Of a stretch of DNA of 64,000 bases, positions 53,540-62,600 are shown one piece after another. The position numbers and the translations under genes are program-made. Below the pieces are notes generated by a model. That model was not told the origin of the DNA. It did no database searches and saw nothing but the letters and a program-made list of their open reading frames with translations. Numbering within the stretch: the stretch's first letter is position 1; each line of letters starts with the position of its first letter. Source of the DNA: Cytophagaceae bacterium (lineage in GTDB: Bacteria > Bacteroidota > Bacteroidia > Cytophagales > Spirosomataceae); assembly GCA_016722655.1 (NCBI GenBank), contig JADKIR010000004.1, forward strand, positions 2,170,001-2,234,000, read 5' to 3'.

Positions 53540-54640
53540 TTATTCCCTCCACCACTTTTCAAACTTCTGACTTTTGTCATTCAGCATTAGTTTCTCCCCG
53601 ATTTTTGGTGTGGCGATATTCAAAATTCCCTCTTTGTTGTTTTGAGTCAAAAGTTCCAGCGGTTCAGTCCAACTGTGGTTTGAAAGGGCAAATTTTGAGG
53701 AATGTACTGACAAAATTCTTAATGCCTTTAATTCTGTTGAGGCTTTAATTTGCTGCTCCGGCAAAAGATGAATATATGGCCAGGCTTTGTTATACTGGCC
53801 ATTTTCAAGAATTGCCAGGTCAAATGGACCAAATTTTTCTCCAATTTCAGCGAAATGTTTTCCATAGCCGCTATCACCACCTATAAATATTCTTTTAGTT
53901 GGAGTTTTCATAGCATAAGCCATCCAGAGCGACTGGTTGCGTTTAAATCTCCTGCCAGAGAAATGTCTGGCTGTCACAGTGTTAATTTCAAAACCGTGGC
54001 CTAAATCAATAAATTCATCCCAGTCTTTTTCTTTTATTTTTTCCTGAGAAAATCCCCATAGTTCCAGATGCTCGCCTACGCCAAGGCCACAGATTATCTT
54101 TCCGATTTTGGGTTTCAATTTTAGTACTGTTTCATAATCCAGATGATCCCAATGGTCATGGGTTATAATCAGGAAATCTATTTCAGGCATGTCATCAGCG
54201 GAATACACGTCGGTCCCATCAAAGGCTTTGATACTGAAAGACATAGGTGATGCATGGCCACTAAATACCGGGTCAACCAGGAATTTTTTGCCATCAGTTT
54301 GTATAAAATAAGAACTGTGACCAAACCACACCAATACATCTTCATCTGGTCTCAAGGCTTTCAGATTGGTTTTTATCGATGGTATTATGGTTGACGGCTT
54401 ATTGTTTTTATCAGAAAAGATAAATTCTTTAAGAACATTAAAATAGTTGGCGTCATCTGCCAGGTCTGGCGTAACTTCTTTATTTTGAAAAGCCCCATCC
54501 CGGTAGTTTTTCGAAGCTTTTATTTTTTCCAGTCTTTCACCTGATGGTAGTTTTCCAAATTTTGGCAGATTTACAAACCAAGCTATGCCTCCTGCCGAAA
54601 TAAGCAGGAAAATGAAAAAGTATGTCATTATTTTTTTCAA
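53540..54640 (-). CDS. MBL-fold metallohydrolase (NAPE-PLD/UlaG-like)
   Basis: The 366-aa protein has an N-terminal membrane anchor (MKKIMTYFFIFLLISAGGIA) and a beta-lactamase fold with VWFGHSSYFIQTDGKKFLVD, metal site THDHWDHLD (HxHxDH) and later FIGGDSGYGKHF and LPEQQIKASTE. The pattern is that of the phospholipase D-like and L-ascorbate-6-phosphate lactonase-like group, in which activity is on phosphodiesters or lactones. The leader suggests a periplasm-facing, membrane-tethered enzyme; the substrate is unknown. Single-gene unit, length normal. Confidence 0.88.
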   Translation of the reverse strand: MKKIMTYFFIFLLISAGGIAWFVNLPKFGKLPSGERLEKIKASKNYRDGAFQNKEVTPDLADDANYFNVLKEFIFSDKNNKPSTIIPSIKTNLKALRPDEDVLVWFGHSSYFIQTDGKKFLVDPVFSGHASPMSFSIKAFDGTDVYSADDMPEIDFLIITHDHWDHLDYETVLKLKPKIGKIICGLGVGEHLELWGFSQEKIKEKDWDEFIDLGHGFEINTVTARHFSGRRFKRNQSLWMAYAMKTPTKRIFIGGDSGYGKHFAEIGEKFGPFDLAILENGQYNKAWPYIHLLPEQQIKASTELKALRILSVHSSKFALSNHSWTEPLELLTQNNKEGILNIATPKIGEKLMLNDKSQKFEKWWRE

Positions 54641-54891
54641 AAAACGAATTTATAATAAATGGAAAATGAATTTATTGAGTCAATAGTTCATAATAATCTG
54701 CGTAGTCTTCAAATTAGTAAATTTTACTGTATCCCGTTTGTCGAAAAAATACTAGCGATTGTCGGAAAAAGTGCCTCAAATGTACATTCTTCTTATTTCA
54801 GGACTAAACCAATAGTCATTTTTTATGTCTATTAATTGAACGAAACGCAAAAAGGAATTTTATCATTTGTAAAAATTTAAATATAAAAATT

Positions 54892-55353
54892 ATGAAAAAG
54901 TTAGTTGTTCTATTTAGTATTTTGATTGCTGCTTCTACTTTTACTTTTGCACAGCAAAATGGACCAAAACAGTTTGATCCTGAGGCACGTGGCAAATTTC
55001 GTGCAGATAGAATGAAAGAAAATCTGGGACTTTCAGAAGACCAGTATAAACTGGTGCTTGCACTAAATACCAAACAAGCCAAAGAACGTCAGGAAATGAT
55101 GCTGGCTCACCGTGAGGTATTTAACAAGCAAAATGATGCTTTCAAAAATGATCTTGGGAAAGTTCTTAACAAAGAGCAAATGGAAAAATTTGAAGCCAAT
55201 CAAAAAGCAGGAATGCAAAAATTCGGGAACCGATCTAATGGTTTTAGCGGAAACAGACAGCAAATGAACGGTAAAGGTCAGGGTAGAAACCGGAAAGGTT
55301 GTGACGGATGTTGTCAAAAATCCGGGGGTCGTCAAGGTAGGGGAAGGAATTAA
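54892..55353 (+). CDS. Spy/CpxP-like periplasmic protein with Arg/Gly/Cys-rich tail
   Basis: The 153-aa protein has a signal peptide (VLFSILIAASTFTFAQQ) and a helical core with LGLSEDQYKLVLALNTKQ, a Spy-like LTxxQ-type arrangement, and FKNDLGKVLNKEQMEKFEAN. It ends in a low-complexity tail (NGKGQGRNRKGCDGCCQKSG) with three Cys residues, which could bind metal or polyanions. Small helical periplasmic proteins of this kind are chaperones or metal-stress factors (DUF4890-like in Bacteroidota). Strong terminator directly after. Confidence 0.75.
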   Translation: MKKLVVLFSILIAASTFTFAQQNGPKQFDPEARGKFRADRMKENLGLSEDQYKLVLALNTKQAKERQEMMLAHREVFNKQNDAFKNDLGKVLNKEQMEKFEANQKAGMQKFGNRSNGFSGNRQQMNGKGQGRNRKGCDGCCQKSGGRQGRGRN

Positions 55354-55367
55354 AATTTGATTTATCG

Positions 55368-55412
55368 AAAAGCTCACCGATGCCTTTTTTGGCCCGGTGG
55401 GCTTTTTGTTTT
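55368..55412 (+). terminator. Terminator after the Spy-like gene
   Basis: AAAAGCTCACCG and CGGTGGGCTTTTT pair around a loop of about 15 bases, followed by a T-rich tail. Confidence 0.85.
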
Positions 55413-55493
55413 TGAGTAGATCAAACTATTTCCTGAAATCAATTTTAAATACCCCGGTTTGTAACTATTGGTCATATTGACTAATTTTAAACC

Positions 55494-55817
55494 ATGAAAA
55501 ACTTCAAAATCACAGAATTCGACGACCTGATAGAATCGGGGAAAACTTGTCTGGTAACTAATAAAATCACGATTGATGGTATGAAAGTGGGCTTTATGTA
55601 CCGCGAAGAGCCTGACGACGAGGATGATTCTGGCTGGAGGTTTCTTTCCGGAACTGAAGATGACGAGTACATGGACGACCCCGAAAATATGATGATGGTT
55701 GACCTCAACGTAGTAGCCAATTATGACAAGGCCATATTACCGATACTCAAAAAGCCAGTTGGCTCAGAGTGGGAAAGGATAGAAGGCACCAATCGCTGGC
55801 AGGTTTTAGAAGGTTAA
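55494..55817 (+). CDS. DUF2185 (Imm33-like) protein
   Basis: The 107-aa protein has the DUF2185 signature: CLVTNKITIDGMKVGFMYRE, then DDEDDSGWRFLSGTEDDEYM and a closing GSEWERIEGTNRWQVLE. DUF2185 is related to the immunity proteins of polymorphic toxin systems (Imm33), although many members are orphans. It is very acidic and cytosolic, with no signal peptide and no toxin gene nearby. Start ATG 55494. Confidence 0.85.
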   Translation: MKNFKITEFDDLIESGKTCLVTNKITIDGMKVGFMYREEPDDEDDSGWRFLSGTEDDEYMDDPENMMMVDLNVVANYDKAILPILKKPVGSEWERIEGTNRWQVLEG

Positions 55818-55914
55818 TCCTACTGATTTTTCCCACTTAATAAAAAAGATTCATTTCTTGAAATATAATCGATTGATTATTATATTTTTAAGTAATAATC
55901 AACCTTCTTAGACT

Positions 55915-56628
55915 ATGGAATTGCTTGAGGCTAAAGATATCGTACTCCCCGGCGAAAACGATAAATTTTCTTTTGAAAGAGACACTTTTAAGTTTACGGT
56001 AGGGATTCTTGGGGCATTGTTGCCTGTAATTTTGGGTGCCGTGCTTTGGATTGATAAAGGTGTTTTTGAGCCTTTGGATTCAATTAGTCATTATTTTTAT
56101 ACAAGGGCAGGCAGTGTTTTTGTATTGGTTTTGGGTCTGTTAGCTTTTTTTCTGATTATATATAAAGATTACGAACCGGCTGATTTTTGGGTTTCTTCCG
56201 CTGCCGGATTGGCTGCTTTGATAGTGGTATTTTTTCCAACTGGAAATATCAATTCTGATGCTAATCTATTGTGCCGCAATTGCTCTATTACTTCTTTGCC
56301 GGAATTCTCCTGGCGGATTAAACTGCATTATATCTCAGCAGCTGTTTTTCTGGGCTTATTGGCTTATATGTCAATGTTTTTGTTTACAAAAACTCATGAA
56401 AATGGTCGCATGAGCGATAAGAAAAAAATCAGAAATACAATTTACAGAATATGTGCTTTAATAATTGTTTTAGCAATGATTACTGCCGGTCTCAGCTATA
56501 ATAGTCTGGTGATTCACGAAACCTACGCCGACAAAATCAATCTGGTTTTTTGGATGGAAGTGGTGGCATTGGAAGCCTTTGCGGTTTCCTGGTTTACCAA
56601 AGCTGAACTAATTTTTGGGGATAAATAA
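55915..56628 (+). CDS. Multi-pass membrane protein of unknown function, 237 aa
   Basis: Six membrane helices are visible: VGILGALLPVILGAVLWI, VFVLVLGLLAFFLIIY, VSSAAGLAALIVVFF, LHYISAAVFLGLLAYMSMFL, ICALIIVLAMITAGLSY and VFWMEVVALEAFAVSWF. The sequence ISHYFYTRAGSVFV and the layout resemble the DUF998/frag1-like groups, but I cannot assign a family. It is 97 bases after the DUF2185 gene in the same direction and ends 15 bases from a convergent gene. Confidence 0.75.
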   Translation: MELLEAKDIVLPGENDKFSFERDTFKFTVGILGALLPVILGAVLWIDKGVFEPLDSISHYFYTRAGSVFVLVLGLLAFFLIIYKDYEPADFWVSSAAGLAALIVVFFPTGNINSDANLLCRNCSITSLPEFSWRIKLHYISAAVFLGLLAYMSMFLFTKTHENGRMSDKKKIRNTIYRICALIIVLAMITAGLSYNSLVIHETYADKINLVFWMEVVALEAFAVSWFTKAELIFGDK

Positions 56629-56643
56629 AACCTGATGATTTTT

Positions 56644-57060
56644 TTATTTTCTCGAGCTTCTCATCGCCTTCAGTTTTTTTACTGAGTTATCATTCAAAAA
56701 TTTTTCATATTGTTCTGATTCCATGGGATAAATGGCCATTTTGCCTTCGGCATCAAAATGAACTCCAAATCCATAAGTTTTGGTAAGTGGAGACGCCCGG
56801 AAACAGGCTTGCCCTTTAGAAAAATACTCATTTCTGGCATTTTCTTTTTCGCTTTCAGAAATATCATTTCTTTCAGCAAAAATTTCAAACAAAACTTCAT
56901 CAGAAGTGAATCGGTATGGGTTCCGGGAAATCATTTCAAACTGCATCTCGGCTACAGTCATTTTTTCCCCTTTGCTATTTGGCTTTTCGCCGCAATCAGC
57001 TTTGGTGTCTTCGGCTATTTCGATGAAAGTATTGTAGTAATTGGTAGTATGAGTTTTCAT
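56644..57060 (-). CDS. DUF6157-family protein
   Basis: Start taken at ATG 57060 (MKTHTTNYYNTFIEIAEDTK), the conserved beginning of this family; the frame is open 57 bases further upstream but without likeness. The 138-aa protein continues with EMISRNPYRFTSDEVLFEIF, EYFSKGQACFRASPLTKTYG and ends KLKAMRSSRK. From memory these stretches define DUF6157, a soluble family of unknown role. Single-gene unit. Confidence 0.85.
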   Translation of the reverse strand: MKTHTTNYYNTFIEIAEDTKADCGEKPNSKGEKMTVAEMQFEMISRNPYRFTSDEVLFEIFAERNDISESEKENARNEYFSKGQACFRASPLTKTYGFGVHFDAEGKMAIYPMESEQYEKFLNDNSVKKLKAMRSSRK

Positions 57061-57141
57061 TTTTTTTGCAAAAGGATTTTTTTTAAAAGGATATTTTTTC
57101 AAAAGTAAAAAACCCAAATGACAACCTTATGTCAGCAGTGA

Positions 57142-58023
57142 TTATTTATTGAAATGGTCAAATGCCATACGGGCGATTTTTGCGATAATTAACTCATTGG
57201 TTTCAGCATTCTCTTTTGAGTCCGACACCATTACAGTAATATAAATTCTTTTGCCATTAGGCAAGACTATTATACCGAAGTCATTGGTGGCAGCCGAAAC
57301 GCCATTTTGAGTGCCTGATGTGCCTGTTTTATGAGAAACCACTATGTTTTTGGGTAAAAGGCCTTTTATCCTTTTTTGGCCGGTTTCGGTTTTTACCATG
57401 ATTTCATATATATAATCCAGACTTTTTTTACTCAAAACTGGCTTGCTTTTTTTGTCAAAAGAATTGATGAAAATCTGGTTCATAGCTCTGGCTGTACTCC
57501 AGTTTTTAAACTGATTTTCCCAGTTGCTTTGCATCACTTTTTCGTTGTGAACAATGGCGATGTCAGTTATTTTTAATTTGTTGTGAATAAAATCCTGTAC
57601 GGCTTTGGGTCCGCCTATTAAATCGAGTAAAATATCACAGCCTACATTGTCACTTGATGCTACGGTGTATTTTAGGATTTCTGAAATTTTTAGCTCGGCA
57701 CCATTGGGATATTTTTCTTTTATAGGGCTGTAAAGGTCAGTTTGCATGGTAGATTTCGAGATGCTTATTTTCTGGTTCAGTGAAAGTTTGCCTTTTTCTA
57801 TTAGTTCCATCACTTTTAGTCCAATCATAAACTTGAAAGTGCTTTGCATAGGCAGATGCACATCAGGGTTTATGTATGCCACTTCTTTTCCGTTTTCAAA
57901 GTTAATAGCTACTCCAACTGTAGCTTTTTTTTCTTTCAGAAAATTGGATATTTGTTGTTCAAGAGGTTGATTTTGAGCAATTATTGAAGTACTTAGCAAT
58001 AGAAACAAAAACACTTTTTTCAT
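57142..58023 (-). CDS. Class A beta-lactamase (subclass A2-like)
   Basis: Start taken at ATG 58023 (MKKVFLFLLLSTSIIAQNQP, signal peptide); the open frame extends upstream to 58101 without need. The 293-aa protein has the catalytic motifs MQSTFKF (Ser-x-x-Lys), VASSDNVGCD (SDN loop), HNEKVMQSN (Glu of the omega loop in the A2 form) and VSHKTGTSGT (KTG). It hydrolyses beta-lactams in the periplasm, and PER/CblA-like enzymes of Bacteroidota are its relatives. It is likely intrinsic: nothing mobile flanks it. All motifs look intact. Confidence 0.94.
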   Translation of the reverse strand: MKKVFLFLLLSTSIIAQNQPLEQQISNFLKEKKATVGVAINFENGKEVAYINPDVHLPMQSTFKFMIGLKVMELIEKGKLSLNQKISISKSTMQTDLYSPIKEKYPNGAELKISEILKYTVASSDNVGCDILLDLIGGPKAVQDFIHNKLKITDIAIVHNEKVMQSNWENQFKNWSTARAMNQIFINSFDKKSKPVLSKKSLDYIYEIMVKTETGQKRIKGLLPKNIVVSHKTGTSGTQNGVSAATNDFGIIVLPNGKRIYITVMVSDSKENAETNELIIAKIARMAFDHFNK

Positions 58024-58088
58024 GAATAATTTTCTTTGGAAATTGAATAAATATTTGGGATAAAAACTATTTCTAAATTTTAAATGTC

Positions 58089-58227
58089 TCACATAAAACA
58101 CAGAATTTCACGGAAAAAACCCGCACTCGCAACCCGACACTCATAACCGGTACTTATTTTCTCACGGAAAACACAGAATTACACAGAAAAACTCGCAACT
58201 CGACACTCGCAACCCGGCACTTATTTT
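58089..58227. repeat. Two-copy tandem repeat of about 70 bp
   Basis: CTCACATAAAACACAGAATT..ACTTATTTT (58089-58160) and CTCACGGAAAACACAGAATT..ACTTATTTT (58161-58227) are diverged copies. Within each, GCAACCCGACACTC-like pieces also recur. It lies between the beta-lactamase start and the dnaB stop. No function is apparent. Confidence 0.8.
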
Positions 58228-59692
58228 AAATATCATTCGCCTTGCTGCCAAATACTTTTGTTCCGCTGATTTCTTCATACTTTTCTTTTGAAAGGCTGAA
58301 ACCATCAAATTCAGAGAAACGGGTGTATTTTCCGACAAATCTCAAATTCACGGTATCAACTGATCCACTTCGGTTTTTGGCAATGATTACCTCTGCCGTT
58401 CCTTTGGTGCTTTCACCGGTTTCTGATTCTGTAATGTTGTAGTATTCAGGACGATACAAAAACATTACTACGTCGGCATCCTGCTCTATTGATCCAGATT
58501 CACGTAAGTCAGAAAGCTGTGGACGTTTGTCACCGGCACGGGTTTCAACCGAACGACTCAACTGTGAAAGTGCAATCACCGGAATATTCAGTTCTTTTGC
58601 TATGGTTTTCAATGACCTCGAAATGGCCGCAATTTCCTGCTCGCGGTTCATTCCCATGCGACCGTTTCCGGCAGTCATCAATTGTAGATAATCGACAATC
58701 AAAAGTTTGATATTATGAAAAGCCTTCAGTCTGCGGGCTTTTGTTCTAAGTTCCAGCACCGATAGGGCAGGAGTATCGTCAATGTAGATTGGTGATATTG
58801 CCAAATCATTGAGTTTGGAATGCAGTGCCTGCCAGTCTTCATTGTCGAGTTCGCCTTTTCTGAGTTTTTGTGAATCAATTTCCGCCTCAGCAGAAATCAA
58901 TCGAAGCATAACCTGTTGGCTCGACATCTCGAGCGAAAACAAAGCAACCGGCATTTTGAAATCAATGGCAGCATTGCGTAAAGCCGATACCACAAAGGCC
59001 GTTTTACCCATACCGGGACGAGCAGCAATAATGATCAATTCGGTATTGTGCCAGCCCCCTGTCACTCTGTCCAAAGAAGGAAAACCTGATGGTACACTGG
59101 CCACGCCGGCATCTTGTTCCGATTTATTCCGTAGTTCCTGTATGGTTTTCAATACAACCGAACTCAGCTCAGGTATATTTTTATTAAGGTTTCCTTCCTG
59201 TATTTCTCTCAATCCTTGTTCGGTACTATCCAGCAGGTTATAAACATCTGTGGTGTCTTCATAGGCTTTGGCCACTACTTCATCCATAATTTTAATAATG
59301 CTACGCCGCATGGCATATTGCACAATGATGCGGGCATCTTGCTCAATATGGGTGGAGGTGCCTTTTGAGGTAATTTTGGCCAGATAGGTTGCTCCACCAA
59401 TGAATTCCAGTTCACCGGTTTGCCGCAACTGGTTGGTCACTGTCAAAAGGTCAACGGGTTCAGACTTACCAAAAAGAGACAATATCGCCTGATATATGGC
59501 CTGATGCCTTTCAGAAATAAAACTTTCAGATTTCAGCACGTCAATCACTGAAGTGAGAGCGTCGCGTTCTTTGATTACGCCTCCCAATACCATGGCCTCC
59601 AGTTCAACTATATGACTGGCTTGCTGGAAATCGAAAACTTGTTCGGGATTCCGCTTTGGGTTATCAGGAAATCTCCTTCGTTGTTGTTTCAT
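58226..59692 (-). CDS. dnaB: Replicative DNA helicase DnaB
   Basis: The 488-aa protein has an N-terminal DnaB domain (ESFISERHQAIYQAILSLFG) and a RecA-like helicase domain with Walker A IIAARPGMGKTAFV (about residues 222-235), Walker B LLIVDYLQLM and VIALSQLSRSVETR. It unwinds DNA at the replication fork and is loaded with DnaA. Length is normal and no intein is present. The start overlaps the stop of the TamB-like gene by ATGA, an uncommon coupling of replication and envelope genes. Confidence 0.96.
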   Translation of the reverse strand: MKQQRRRFPDNPKRNPEQVFDFQQASHIVELEAMVLGGVIKERDALTSVIDVLKSESFISERHQAIYQAILSLFGKSEPVDLLTVTNQLRQTGELEFIGGATYLAKITSKGTSTHIEQDARIIVQYAMRRSIIKIMDEVVAKAYEDTTDVYNLLDSTEQGLREIQEGNLNKNIPELSSVVLKTIQELRNKSEQDAGVASVPSGFPSLDRVTGGWHNTELIIIAARPGMGKTAFVVSALRNAAIDFKMPVALFSLEMSSQQVMLRLISAEAEIDSQKLRKGELDNEDWQALHSKLNDLAISPIYIDDTPALSVLELRTKARRLKAFHNIKLLIVDYLQLMTAGNGRMGMNREQEIAAISRSLKTIAKELNIPVIALSQLSRSVETRAGDKRPQLSDLRESGSIEQDADVVMFLYRPEYYNITESETGESTKGTAEVIIAKNRSGSVDTVNLRFVGKYTRFSEFDGFSLSKEKYEEISGTKVFGSKANDI

Positions 59693-62600
59693 TTTGACAA
59701 TGTTGAATCAGAAGCTTTTTCAATATTTAAAGATAAATCTTCTTTTTTACCAACTCCTAATGGAAATGGTTTTGGTTTTTTATTTGTAAAAATAGAATTG
59801 AAATTTCGGGAAATAATCAAACTCCCCCCCGACACAACTACATTTCCAGCGGAATTAAAAGTATAAAAATTTGCAGGCACACTCCTCGAAAACAATCTGA
59901 ATTTATATTCTCCATCGGCAGAAAGTAAATATTCGAGTTCACCACCAACTGAAAGCTGGCCTGTGTTCGCGGCATTGATACTGCTCTCTAGGCTATTGAT
60001 AAAGGCACTTTTTCCTGAAAGTTTGATTCGGTTATCCAGAAATCTATAGCTAAAGTTAAACTGCATGTTATTCAGAATATTTTCCCGGAAATTACCAAAC
60101 TGTACTCCTAATTCCAGATTGGGATTGAGTTTATTGGCCAGATTTCCGATTTGATTGGAAAGCATATTACTCACATTATCTATCAAAAACTGCTGAGAAA
60201 TAGCATCGGTTAGGTTATCAGGGAAGACCTCATTGAATACCAAAATACTGGAAACGTTCCGGCTAAGCAGTTGCTCGTCATTCCTGAGTTTTTGTTCAAA
60301 TCCCAACAGTTGAGTTTGGCTTTGCCCTATCAAAGGAATCTGTTTAAAATCAAAATTCACATCGTATTTGATGGTTGGTGTCAATAACCTGTTGGTCAAA
60401 AGTACGCTTACGTTAACCGGGTATCGGGTGGAAGTATTGGCTAACTCCGGAGAAATACTCGATGGAATTGGAATATTGGCTGTATAGTTGGCCCGCATGT
60501 CAAGATTTGCTTCATAGGGGTCGCCAGACCAGGTAATAGTGCTACCATCAACGATATTGAACCTCCTGAGTGATGCAACATTCTGAAAGCTGAAATTATA
60601 TTTTCCGCTTCTTACCGTATATGGGCCATTGATTGTAAACTCACCCCGGGTATCATACAGAATACTCAGGCGACCTTCACCGTAAACATCTAAAACATCA
60701 TTATTGGCACGATCAAATATGATTTCACATTCAGCATCAGGGGTGAAGCTAAGGTTAAATGCCATATTGATGCCTCCGGTTTTTATTTTTGGTTTCTTAT
60801 TTTGACTTCTTGCTAAAGTATCATCCTCAACGTTTCTTTTTACAAATGGAATTCCTTCCTGTTTAGTATCAATCACCTTACCTCCATCCATTGGAATGGT
60901 AATTTTTGTGCCTTTGTTTGAAACCAGATTTCCGGTAATGTTTACATTGTCAAAGTCGCCCGAAAGATGCACATCTCCGGTTGCGAAAGCGGTGCCATAC
61001 ATCACGTTGTTTTCATATGGCTTTAGATTCAGTACCTTAAATCCGGTATTGCCTTTTACATAGGCATGAAGGCCAACCATAAATTCACTCGAACCTCCAT
61101 TAAATACCCCGCCTTCAATGATGGCAATATTTCCACCAACTGGGGCATCTCGAACCGTGATTCCTTCAGGGCCCGCCACAAAACCCTCTTCATTCAAAAT
61201 TATGGTATCATCAAAATATAGTGTAGTACCCGAAGCAACTACATTCATTGAGCCATTTTTGATATTAATAGCACCCTTAAATACCGGATCAAGCGGTGAG
61301 CCCGTGATTTCGAGGTCACCTTCTGCCAATCCCCCAATTTTATTAAATATGCCTTCAACCATTCCTTCAAAAACATTGAGATTGAGATTTCGCACCCTGC
61401 CTTTCAGGCTTAGTGGATTTATCCTTTCGGCAGGATCATAATATCCGCTTATTCTGACAACCTCATTCATGTCTCTGAAAACGTTTCCGTTGATTTTGAG
61501 TTTGTCATCCAGTGCATCCCAAACAGCCTCAGTAGTGATAGTTCCCAGCTTACTTTTTCTATATTCCAGATCTTCGATATGAAGGTTACTTGTAAAATAT
61601 GTGTTTTTGTAAAAATCTTTTAATCGCAATTCTCCATTGGCTCTTCCTCGTAGTTCTACATTTGTAAAGGGTTTCAGGGTCATGAGGTCAAAATCCCGCA
61701 ATACAAAGATGGATTCTAAATCAGGATCTTTGGCCAATATTCCGTTTGCACTTACCATTTGATTTTTATTAGAAAGTCTAAGGTCAGAAATGGTGATTTT
61801 ATCTTTAAAAACCCGAATTTGGTTTTTATCAGAAAGTGTCCATTTATTATCAATCAACACTACTTTACTGTTTTTAGGATTAAGACGGATGTCGAAACCC
61901 TGAGGGGTAAAGGTCACATTACCAAATACTTCTGCATAACTTCGGTTATCAGCCTGCTCTATCGAAACGTCAAAATCAATGTCATTGGCCTCTCCCCAAT
62001 AAGCATTGGCCTGAATGTTTTGAGTTTTTAAGCCATTTGCCATTTTTTGACTTGCCGACCTGATAATATAAGAAGTAAGAACTTTAGGAGTAGAAGAATA
62101 TTTAGAAGTTGAAAAGTCAAGTTGATTATTATAAAATTCATTCTTTTTATAAATAAGGGTATCTACCTGACCTTCAAGTGACATCTCTGTGGTAGCCCTG
62201 CTCGTCAATAAACCATTAAGTAATGATCCTGGGGACACATAAACATCAGGATAGAAAAAACCAAAAAACCTTTTGGAATCCTTAAAATAAAGCCTGTAAT
62301 TGGCCTCATAATTATCTTTTTCAGACTTTATATTTTTGGTAAGATAGTATTTGTTTCTTTCAGTTTCTGTTTCATTGAAATAAAGCAAATATTCTTTTAC
62401 AAGTGTGTTTACATCATTGATGAGTGTGGAAGGTACAAAGTCACCGTTGACATAAAAGTTAAAAAATTCGGTAACCATCGAAAATCGTCTTTGATTTTCA
62501 AATATTCCGGAATTAAAATACATAGAATCGACGGCAAATTCTTTATTGTCTTTTTTAATTTTTGTATCTAAAAACCTCGCTCGACCAATCCAGTCATCCA

